Below are positions 40,601 through 52,600 of a DNA stretch of 64,000 nucleotides, one piece after another. Numbering within the stretch: the first letter of the stretch is position 1; every line of letters starts with the position of its first letter. Under the pieces are notes generated by a model, which was given only the letters and a program-made list of their open reading frames with translations, was not told the origin of the DNA and made no database searches. Source of the stretch: Nepenthes gracilis (taxonomy: Eukaryota; Streptophyta; Magnoliopsida; Caryophyllales; Nepenthaceae); the NCBI GenBank assembly GCA_033239525.1, contig BSYO01000023.1, forward strand, positions 10,730,385-10,794,384. Direction: 5' to 3'. The translations under genes were made by a program, and so were the position numbers.

Positions 40601-43600
40601 ATTATATCTTCCCCTCCTAATAAAAATTTTGTCCTTGAAATTTATGCACCCCAAACTTCAAACAACCAAAGGCATTCTCCCGTACATCATCTTCACACTT
40701 CTAAGTCACTTTTTGGGATGCTTCAAGAAACATTTCACCATCATACCGAATCTTGAATTGGATTGGTAGTCTGATCTTTTGCTTTAAATTTCAAATCAAA
40801 TCTTGTGACTGACGACCATGCCCAGATGCTTCCGCTGCGTAACTCTGATCTATCATTTGCAACAAATCATAGTCAGAAGTCTCAAAATTGGAATACCTTG
40901 CAATCTTCCCATCTCTACAATATGCTGACGACTAATCTCGGGAATGATATCTTGATCGACAAGCCATGAGCCGACTTCATCAGCTAATCCATCATCATCC
41001 AAATGGCCACCAAATTCTTTGCTGTTTGACGCAGACCCGAGACAAAATCTCAAAGGCTTCTTCTTCTCGACTTCTTTCTATAGGTATGAGGCACATTATC
41101 AACTCGCCACTCCGCTATGAGGAGAATCTTCAATGCGCTCATCGAACTTGGACCACTTCAGCTCCACTAACTATTGATATCTTCATTTGCTCCCGAGCTT
41201 TCATCAAATCACCAAGGTTTGCTCGATCGCGTCTAGCTTCGTGACGGCTCATCCAAGGAGGGCTTCATCTCTAATCTTTACAAAGCTCCTTCATTTTTAG
41301 TGGCTTCCAATCTTGACAAATCTTCTTCATCACCTCCTCTCCACCACTTATTCATTTGTTGGCCAAAATCTCGTTCTATCTTATAAGATTTCAGACTAAT
41401 CCATTCCATCAACTACTTCTCTGCTGGCCAACGCCTCTGACTCTGTGGGGTTTTAGACCAATGTGTTCCATCAACTACCTCTTTGCCAGCCAAAACCTCC
41501 TACACCATGAGGTTCCGGACCGACTCATTCCATCACTTACCTCTCTACCGGCCAAAATCTTTTTCCACCCCGTGAGGTTTCGGACCAACCCATCAAAACT
41601 TTCACCTGTCCTCCCAGATAATCACCCAATTATCTACCCAAAATGACCTAAGGCACATATCCTTACGACTTTTGTCTGATACTATTTCTGTTACAAACTC
41701 GAAACTTCATAGGTCTAATTAATTATTTTTTTTATATATTTGAAACTTCAAATAATTTCAATAAATAACGTTGAAACCCAAAAATCCGGGTATGACAAAC
41801 CAAATATGCAGGACCTGACAAATCAAACCTGCACAGGACCTCATTGGATAATTGTTTGGGTAAAATAACCATGACCTGCTCCTAAATAGTCGTAAGGATA
41901 AAATACTTACCAAGAAAATGCGATGCTGCACCGAATCCTGCACAGCGTCTGTTGCAGATCCATGCCTCCTACTCTGAGCCACAGAGTTTGAGGGGGAGAA
42001 AAATAAAAAACATGAGTCGAATGTTCATCAAATATTGTCGTGAATAAAACTATGCATGCAAATTACAGAGAGAGCACATAAAATTAAATATTGAGTCCGA
42101 CAACCAATTCTACTATAAACTTCGCCACATATACCGAAATCATCACACATCCATAGCAGATGCCAATTCAAATCTAAAACTATGTGCAAATCTAAATTTT
42201 CAATATTGGCTATATTTTAGGCCTACAGCTCCTCAACTATCTTTTATTATCATATCGGCTATATTTTAGGCCTGTTGCTATTCGACCATCATTTATTATA
42301 TCAGCTATATTTTAGGCCTACTGTTACTCGGCCATCTTTTATCATATCGGCTACATTTTAAGCGTGCAACTATTCGACCATCTTTTATCATATCAGCTAC
42401 ATTTTAGGCCTATAGCTACTCAGTCATCTTTTATCATATCGGTTACATTTTAGACCTGCAGATACTCGGCCATCTTTTATTATCATATCGGCTACATTTT
42501 AGATCTGCAAGTACTTGGCCATCTTTTATTATCGGCTCCATTAGCCCGGCTATATTTTAGGCTTGCGGTTCTCAGCCATGAGATCTTCATACAAATATAC
42601 ATAGCCGCAAATATTTACACCGGTCTCCATAAAATTATAAAAACTCCAAGAATATATACAGATATAAAATGCACATATAAAAATATTAGATATTAAATCA
42701 GACCATAGTAATTGGTTACAAATACTTGCTTTGATTTTATTGCAAGCAGGTTTGCCAAAAGGATGTTCCGAGGTATTTGAATTGTGTGCTTCTCTCTTTG
42801 CTTTTTGCATGCCCATTCTCTCTCCTCCCTTTCTCTCTCCTGTCGAGTTGTTCCTTTGCCTCTCTACACATTTTTCCCTAGCGAACGGTGGCTTCAGCAT
42901 GGGCGACGACGGCAACCATGGCGGCTGCAACCCGGCGACGGCGACGGTGACTCATGCAAGCCAGTGCCTCAAATCTATTTTCTACGATTCGATCTTTTTT
43001 TCCCAAAATTGGTACATGCAACCCTAAAATCGGCATCCACAAGCAGAAAAGAAGAATTTACTTACCTTGATTTTGCCCATTTCTTTCGGTGACGGCGGCA
43101 ACAGTTTTGCTTCCGCTCGTGATTCCTTCCTCTCCTCACACTGGCGTGCAAAATGGAGGGCAGATCACGGAGGGACCTTCATTGGCTTTCCATCCTGGCG
43201 TCAAGTGCTTCGGCGTTAGCGGCGGCTGCTCCTCCCGCCCTCTCTTCTTCTCCCTTTCTTTCTTTCTCTCCCTCCTTTCTTTTCCTTCTTTCCTTTTTTG
43301 CCACCCCGAGCCTCCCCTTCCTTTTTTTAAAAATAATGATAATAATAATAATAATAATATATATATATATAATATCCTACCGGGATATTACATCCTCCAC
43401 ACCTAATAAAATTCTTGTCCTAGAAATTTATGCTCTGCAAACGTCAAACAACCAAAGGCATTCTCCCGAACATTATCCTCACGCTTCCAAGTCACTTCTT
43501 CAAGATGCTTCCAGAAATATTTGACCATCATACCGAGTCTTGAATTGGACCGGTAGTCTAATCTTCTGCTTTAAATTTCAAATCAAATCTTGTGACTGAC

Positions 43601-46600
43601 GGTTGTGATCTCATGCTTCCATTGTGCAACTCTGATCAATTATTTGCTGCAGATCATAGTCAAAAGTCTCAAAATTGGAATACCTTGCAATCTTCTCATC
43701 TCTACAATATGCCGACGGCCAATTTCAGGAATGACATTTTGATCGACAAGCCATGAGCCGACTCCATCAGCTAATCCATCATCATCCAAATGGCCATCAA
43801 ATCTTTTGCTGTTTGAGGCAGACTCGAGACAAAATCTCGAAGGCTTTTCTTCTCGACTTCTTCCTGTAGGTCTGAGACACATTATCAACTCGCCATTCCG
43901 CTATGAGGAGAATCTTCAATGTGCCCATCAAACTTGGACCACTTTAGCTCCACTAGCTATTGATATCTTCATTTGCTCCCGAGCTTTCATCAAATCAGCC
44001 GAGGCTTTGCTTGACTGCATCCAGCTTCTTGAAGGCTTATCCAAGGAGGGCTTCATCTCTAATATTCACAAAAGCTTCTTCATTTTTATCTGCGATTTCT
44101 AATTTTGACAAATCTTCTTCATCACCTCCTCTCCACCGCTTACTCCTTTGTCGGCCAAAATCTCCTTCTATCTTGTAACATTTCAGACCGATCCATTCCA
44201 TGAACTATTTCTCTGCCGGCCAACACCTCTTTCTACCCCGTGAGGTTTCGGACCGACCCATTCCATCACCTACCTCTTTGCCGGTCAAAACCTCTTATAC
44301 TGTGAGGTTTTGGACCGACCCATTCCATCAACTATCTCTCTGCTAGCCAAAACCTTTTACCCCATGAGGTTTCAGACTGACCCATCAAAACTTTCACCTA
44401 TTTGCCCAAACAATCACCTAATTATCTACCTAAAATGGCCCAAGGCACATATCATTACAACTTTCTCTGATACTATTTCTATCATGAAGTTAGAATTTCA
44501 CAAGTCTAATTAATTATTTTTTATACATTTAAAACTCCAAATAATTTCAGTAAATAACATTAAAACCCAAAAATTTGGGTGTAACAAATCAAATATGTAG
44601 GACTTAATAAATAACATTATCGGATTATCGTCCGGACAAAATAACTATGACCTGTTTCCAAATAGTCATAATGATAAAATACTCACCAAGAGAATATATG
44701 CCAAATCCTGCCTAGTTTCTATTGCAAATCTAAGCCTCCTACTCTTAGGGGGAGAAAAACAGAAAACGGGAGCCAAAAGCTTAGTAAGTATCGTCATGTA
44801 TAAAACTGTGCATGCAAATTAGAGGAAGAGCACATAAAATGAAATATCGAGGCTAACAACTAATTCTGCTTTGAACTCCGCCACATATACTGAAATCACC
44901 ACACATCCATAGCATATGCCCATCCAAATCGTAAACCAAGTCCAAATTTAAATTTTCAGTATTGGCTACATTTTAGGTCTACAACTATTCGGCCTTTTAT
45001 TAATATATTGGCTACATTTTAGGCCTGTAGCTATTCGATTATCTTTTATCATATCGGTTATATTTTAGGCCTGTAGCTACTTGGCTATCTTTTATCATAT
45101 CGGCTACATTTTAGGTGTGCAACTATTCGACAATCTTTTATCATATCAGTTACATTTTAGGCCTGTAGCTACTCAATTATCTTTTATTATATTGGCTACA
45201 TTTTAGACCTGCAGATATTTGGCCATCTTATTATCGGCTCCATTAGCCTGGCTGTATTTTAGGCATGCAATTTTCGGCCATCAGATCTCCATATAAACAT
45301 ACATAGTCTCAAATATTTACACCGGTCTCTATAAAATTATAAGAACTCCAAAAATATATACAAATATAAAATGCACATATAAAAATATCAAATATTAAAT
45401 TAAACTGTAGGAGAGAGTTACAAATACTTGCCTTAACTTTGTTCTAATCAAGTTTGCCAAAAGGATGCTCCGAGGATATCCGAATCGCCCGCTTTTCTCT
45501 CTGCTTCGCTCACACCCTTTCTTTCTCTTGCCGCGCCGTTCCTCAGCCTCTTTTCACATTTCTCCTTTGTCGACAATGGCTCCAGCACGGGCGACGGTGG
45601 TGACCATGGCGCAAGCAACTCGGTGATGGCAATAATGGCGACGGCGGCGCATGCAAGCCAGTGACAACTTTGTCTCTCTTCACCACATCTCAAACCCATT
45701 TTCCACGATTCAATAGATTTCTCCTAAAATCAGTCCATGCAACTCCAAAATCGGCATCCACAAGGAGAAGGGAAGGGAATCCATTTCCAATTTCCTGGTG
45801 ACGGTGGCGCCATGCTACTTCGGCTCACGATTTCTTCCTCTATTCACACCAAAATGGAGGGGCTAAATCACTGAGAAGGCTTCGTCGGCTTCCAATCCTT
45901 GCGTCGACTCCTCTAGCGACGGGGTGGCCTCTTCCTCCCTCTCTCTTCTTCTCCCCTTCTTTCCTTCTCTCCCTTCTTTCTTTTCCTTCTTTCCTTTTCT
46001 GCCACCTGAGCCTCCCCTTCCTAATATTTTTATAATAGTAATAATATTATGATTTTATTATATATATATATATATATATTATCCAACCGAGATATTACAC
46101 ACACGGCCTTGCTCCACCCCCTATTCTGTGCCTGAAAGAATCAAATGGAAAAGATGAAAAAGAAAATATTTACCCTGATTTCAGAAAATCATGAAACAAT
46201 GACAATAGGTCAAGGACAATAAGTCTTCAATGGGTAAAAGTTGCTTCTTTCTTTGCTATCAGGTTGTGGGGTTAATCTGACAGCCATGTGAGATGCCATT
46301 ATTGATGGTGTTGTTTGCATTGCTGCAATGCCATTGTTGTGCCAATATCTTTTGCTGAAGCATCAGCTGGTTAACAATGTGATACATGTTTTACTGGATT
46401 TCATATGCTGGAGTGGTCAATACTTGGCATACTTAAAAACATTTAAGTCATCTTGGTCCTTCATCGTTTGTCAAAGCTTAAAGTACCCCCTCAATATGTT
46501 TTCCATTTTTTCTGGTCAATGGCAGACTAGATCTGTTTCATTGGGAAAAGCAATCACACGATGCTTTGGAATTGTTCTGCTCTCCATAGGTTGGTGATTC

Positions 46601-49600
46601 CATTTACATTGGTAATTTCTGCTGATACTTATCATTCATATTCTTGAGTTTTTGTTGATTTGAGTATCTAGTGTTAGACATCTATATAGAGTTCAGTATG
46701 GTTGCAGGTCTTACAATTCTGGTTGACACAATTATGTGGAGAAAGTTCCTGTGGCCTGAATTTGAAGTGTTCTGGTTCAACTCTGTTCTTAACCGGAGTT
46801 CAGAGTGGGGTGTATCCTTTTAGCATGGAACTTCTGTTCACATTTCAATTTCCTGTAGTGTTAAAAATAAATAATATCCAAAAAGAAATGGTCATACAGG
46901 TTTAGTAAACATGGAAGATGCTCCATCTTTTATTTTTTATTTTTTAAATTTATTTTTTGTGTGGAGGGTGTGTTGTGGTGGGTATCTCTTTAGTACCTCT
47001 ACTGTTATGGCCATTCATTAAACATAGAAGATGCTCCATATATATATATATATATATATTCTTTGTCTATATTTTTTTAGTGGGAGGGTATGGTGTGGTG
47101 GGTATCTCTTTAGTACCACTGCTGTGATATAGTTGATGTTCTGTTTGGTATCAACTATAGTCTGTGTCTCAGCTATTTAAATTTGTGATTGCTGTTACCA
47201 TTCTTGTATCAAGTATCTGTTGAATAGAGAAATAAGTTACGTATACTGCAACCAAGAATATCTCTAAATGTTGCATTCATCGATGAACTCATGATCCTTT
47301 TACCAAGTTGCTCAGAGCATGAAAATGTATTGTGATGATGTCATCTTTGGAGCTCCTTTTCATTGCAAAATTCGATGCTTGATTTTCAAGAAGGCCATGG
47401 GGGCTGAATAAGTTTTCCTTAATCATATGATGTGCCTGATTAATCTTAACACCTGTCTCAGCCTCTCAGTTGTTCACCCTAGAACTTTTCTGCATGTGAT
47501 GCTCGTCATATACTGCTTAGGAAGGTATTCAAATTCATCCACTATTGAGGATATGTGTCCTTACTTTGCACACCAAACCTTTGTTCACTGTTTATTGACT
47601 ACAGCCACATCTGGAAGACTTCTGAATGGTAGTTTTTTTTTTTTTTTCAATTTGTCACTCTACATCGTAGGTAACTTGTGTTCTGCATGGAAGTACCTCA
47701 GTATCTTCTCTATTTTAATATGGATAGACATTGAATCACATTGACTAGTCTAGAAATTTACTGGAATTGATATAATTTTAGTTCATCCTTAAACGTATTC
47801 TGTAGGTCCATCCATTTTATTGGTATTTCACCTCAGCACTTCCCAGGTCACTGCTTGCTGCATATCCTCTTTTCATGGTGAGTTTCAAAATGATAAAAGC
47901 ATTTCTACAGTCTGCACTACTTTCACTTGTTCAATTGTTATATTCCATGGGTTCATTGGGCAAGCTCTCCATCTGTCTCTCTAGCTCCCTTCTGTATTGA
48001 TTGGTTTCTTAGTTGTTTTACATAGTAGCTCATGGTACTGGTTGAGAGCCCTGATGGAACAACTTGTCTGTTTTCCTGCTTAGATGGATAACTATTATTC
48101 CCTTTCCTGGAGTCAACAATGATTGACTTTTTCATCATTTCTATTTTCATTAATTTGTGCTCTCTCTAGAATACTGTAATCCCTTACCCTTGTGCTTGAT
48201 CATCTAGAATTCTGTGGCTAATTGTGATGTTGGCGACTGTGACTTTCTGACCAAAATTAAACAAGATTCACTGAAAGAATGGATGAAAAATACCCTAATT
48301 GTTGTAGATTACAATAGTTATTTAGGTTGGTAGGTCAGAGAATTGGAGTGAGTCATCCTAGTTACTGTGGAACTTTTTTAGTGTTCTCCTAAAAGAAAAT
48401 GTTGGTATCACTTAGTCATTTTGAGATTTGACTTTGTATGTTGCAGTTCAATTTCACAATGGCCAATGATATCTGACTATTTGGTAATATGTTCTGTGCT
48501 CGCCTCATGCCTTTAGTTTTGTGTTGGTGGTGGTGCATATTTATGGGAGTCTTTGGCATAAGAAGTTTTCATTAATTTAGGTTTGTTCAACATTATATTT
48601 CCTGTTGAGTAGTTTTCTGGTTCCTTGCTAATGGGAACTTGATTTTTTTTAGTTGTCAAATGCATTTTGCTTAAACTTTTGGGATTTAGGCTAATATTTG
48701 TCTCATTTACGGTGTTCATAGCTTCAATCATTGCACAAGATGGAAGATTTTCATGTAATTAATCTTAAAGATGCATAGGAACCATCAAATCTATTTGTTC
48801 CTGTTTATAGAATTTGAATCTAGTTTTCAATCTTAAAGAATGTGAAATTTTTTCTAAAATGTGGTGCTAGAATTCCTCATCAGATTACAGGAACTTGGAC
48901 TTTGGCATTGTGAATGCCCTATAGCTTTTCTTATAAAACCTGAAATGTCCCCCTAAATTTCCTATCCAAAATGTGTTATGAGTAATATTTGTTCATTCTC
49001 AATTCTAAACCTTGTTCTGAATCCTAGTTTTAGATCAACATCATTCTTTCAATTGGATTGAACTTTTCAGATGCTAGTTTTAGGTCAACATCATTCCTTA
49101 TAAAACATGAAATGTCCCCTTAAATTTCCTATCCAAGATGCATTATGAATAATATTTGTTCAACTTTATTTCTCAATTCTTAACCTTGTTCTGAATCCTA
49201 GTTTTTGATCAACATCATTCTTTCGATTGGATTGAACTTTTCAGATGCTATTGGGTTTTGATGAATATGATGTTCCTTTTTCTTTTAGATCCAAAATTTA
49301 CTGGACTGAGAAATAAGTTTGTCAAAACCTAACAAAAAGGAAAAAGAAAAGAAATGTTTGTCATCTAATGACAAATTTAGTAGCTATTCCCAACTCTTCC
49401 ACAAATGTTATGGCTAATGAAGATCAGTTTTGATATCATGTCATTTCCCAAATCTATTTGTTTGTTGGAAAATATTTTATCAGATGGAAAATATTTTCCA
49501 TAGAAATTATCTTCCTGGAAAATATTTTTCATAAGAATTCAAAGAAAATAACATTTATTGAAATATTTTCCAATGTTTGACTTGTATAGGAAAATATGGA

Positions 49601-52600
49601 GTATTACATAAAATCAATCAATGATAGCGAATGCTTGGATTATTGATTGTGGTAATAATTTAGGGACTGTGGTGATATTTTATGGTTAAAAAAATAATTA
49701 CATTCACTATCGATTGGCCATTAGTATACTGATATTCTGATTTAGTGGTGGGGGCTGGGAAGCCGTTAGTTGGTGACCAACAATGTGATTGGGGGTGTCA
49801 ATGTGCAGCAATTGTCATCGGCAATTAGCAGAGGATGGGGTGAGGACGAGCTGTTTGGCAACCGATGGGCCAGCCCGAAGCATCGTTGGCCGGTGATTGG
49901 TAACGAGGTCCAAGGATGTCAATAATAACAGGCATCGATGGCAGCATGCTTGGGTCAAAGTGTGCCGGCTGGCAAATGACAATGGCTGCCAGTTGCATCA
50001 CTGCCCAATTATAAGATACGAGGTAGGGGATGTCATCAACCAATGATCAACGATGGTGGCTCAAGGTGTCACATGCCAGTTGGTAATTAATGGTTTTGGC
50101 GTGCCGTCCAGCAAGCGATGGTGGCGACCGAGGCATTGCTGTCACATCGGGGCATCATGGCTGCAATGATATCATCTCAGAGTAAAAACTTTCATTAATG
50201 GGTGTTGGTGGTCATTAGTAAGTAGCGAATGAGCTTCGGAAAATGATTTTCCGTTTTGAAAGAGGAAACCATTTTTCAAAATTTAAGCTTAAGTTTCCTT
50301 TGATCAGGAGAATATTTTTGATTGACTTATTTTTTTTGTATGTACCAAACATTATAAAATGTGGAAAATATTTTTCTACTCATGCTAAACACCACAAAAT
50401 ACAGAAAAACATTTTTGGGTAATTTATTTTTCAACAAACAGACTAAATCTAAGGCTCTATTTGGATTTAGGAAGGAAAAGAAGATTACTGAAATATGTGT
50501 TGGAAAAAAAATATTTTTAGTCTATTCTCTCTTGAACTTTGATTCTCCATCAAAATGTCTCCAATCTAATTAAGATGTAGATTGCATATAAGGATGCCCT
50601 GCAAAAATTTCAATTCTTGATATTTTTTCTATTCTTCCTACAAATGTTTGATTTGCTTACGAAGGTGCACCCTTATAAACATTTCAATTTCATAATTGTC
50701 TGCCTTCTTTGACTTTCTTAATCTTTGTTGTTTTTTGAATTTGTTAGATGTCATTAACACATACGCCTTAAACCTATAAATATCTTGAATATTTGATAAC
50801 ACCATGTCTTTCTTCCCTTATATACCACTACACTATGTTGCCCTTATAAATATTTAGATATGGTCAAGAACTTAGGCTCTATGTGAGGTGTTCAGTAGGT
50901 TTTTACTATTCCATGATGCTACTGTTTGCTTCTTGGAATGCTTCTAAGAGCGCCCTTAAGTTGTGGTGGGCAGTTGAGGACGTGTTCACCCAATGGCTTG
51001 AGAGTTTCGGGAATTCATGTTGAGAATTTGTTATAAATGTCTTTTTTTTGGGGGGTGGGGGACAGTTGTAGTTGAAGACTGCATCACTGAATTAAGCTGT
51101 GAGTACAGTATGTTGAATGTTTGTAAGAGGGTTATTATTTGTCTGAATTTGTGGTTTTTGTCTTAAGCTTTTCAATGGGGATTGGGAATCAGTATCAGTG
51201 TACCCGCTTCTAGCTTGTTTCAAGTCTCTTGAGGCATGCTTCCCTATAATTTACTTGTTTTTTTCCTTTTATAGGCAAGATGAGTAGGGAGAGTTCGGGA
51301 GAATTAAGCCCAAGCCATTGGCTTAAGCAAGTGGGTAGCCAGCCATTAGGCTGCCTCTTGATTGTTGTGGGATTTGGAGCCCTGCCCTATGGGTACCTTG
51401 TAGTTATTGAACTCACAATATTTTTGACATCTTGATCTTTTGTTGGTAGTGGAATTTGTTCTTCAAGCTTTTATTTTCCATTTTCCTTTTTTGATCTTGA
51501 TGTTCTACACATTTGAACAGCTTGGACTCTTGCTTGATCGGAGGATGTTGGCCTATGTTCTTCCAGTTTTAGCTTTTGTTATTCTATACTCGAAGCTACC
51601 ACACAAGGTATTGCTCATATATCTAAGTGCCATTGGCTTCCTTATTTATGACTACTATAGGAGATAAATGAATTACAAGGACTTTTGACTTTGCAGGAGT
51701 TGCGATTTGTTATTAGTTCAGTTCCACTTTTCAACATGTCAGCTGCAATCTCAGCAAGTAGAATGTATGTGATTCTTCTTCATGCTATGGGAAATTGAAA
51801 TTTGGTAATTTAACAGTCATAATCCAATAGTAAGTCTATGTAACATTGCTGTCAGCAATAATGAGCATCTTTAATGCAGTCTTACTGTCATACAATTGGT
51901 GGGAACAAAATCTAGATGGTGTTTTAGTTGCTGTTGAGCTAATGGATGGTGCTTGTAGACATGGGGGGACATGATTGTTCTTTTTATGTCACTAGCTGAG
52001 ACCCTGCATCATGAGCCTTGAGTTATGAATAAAATTCTAAATAGATTTTATTAATTTCCATAATCCTTTATAGTACAATGGTTTGAGCTCCAAAATTTAA
52101 CTCCAGAGAAAAACTCATAATATTCTTTAATGGCCACAGGATCAAATTGTAATTCTCATCCCTTTGGCTTGGTTTCCAATACCAATTACTTTGAAGTTAT
52201 CTCACTAAGGGATTGAGCCACAAAAGTCCATCAAGTAATTGCTGAGAGCCATCTATTAACCTAGATCAATGTTACTCCAAAGGTAGCTTATTGATACATT
52301 GTGGAGATAAATGGTCAGATCAGCCCAAAACTAGACACTTATGAGTAAATGTGATGCCAATATTATATTTAAGGAACACAATGCCAATAGTTCCACATGG
52401 TGATGAACATTCTGTCAAATATACAAGATGGCAATATGCTTAAGATTTTCTATTGAGCATTCCAATGATATCCAATCAATTACAAGTATAATACTGGAAC
52501 TAAAACATATATAAAATGGTTGTTTTGTCAAGGGAACTTAAGCTGATTTGATTTTTATTGTGTCCACCGTTTGATTCCTCACATCCAAAGTAGTGAAGCC

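Larger units (their letters stand above)
38869..46099 (-). mobile_element. Three-LTR array (LTR-int-LTR-int-LTR) of a non-autonomous LTR retrotransposon
   Basis: 7,231 bp in intron 9, antisense to ALG12, flanked by CACAC at 38,864-38,868 and 46,100-46,104. On the minus strand each LTR starts TGTAATATCCC (TATAAT in LTR A) and ends near GTGACA/GTAACA. The order along the plus strand is LTR A, internal A, LTR B, internal B, LTR C. PBS-like TAGTATCAGA follows LTRs B and C on the minus strand. Purine-rich PPTs precede LTRs A and B. The internals are only about 1.08 kb with no gag, protease, RT or integrase, so this is a LARD/TRIM-like family. The AAATTTCAAGGACAAAATTT-like end before the PPT resembles Ty3/Gypsy Del/Tekay elements. 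Confidence 0.92.

Noticed and set aside
40229..40756. 175-codon open frame on the plus strand
   Set aside because: It lies across LTR A, reads through CT-rich and TA microsatellite DNA, is antisense to the element and has no domain-like content.
42550..43524. Overlapping 98-126-codon frames
   Set aside because: All fall in LTR B and its edges; counterparts in LTRs A and C are broken differently.
39365..45270. Regularly spaced repeats resembling a CRISPR array
   Set aside because: Repeats are contiguous minisatellite units inside LTRs of a plant retroelement, with no spacers and no cas genes.
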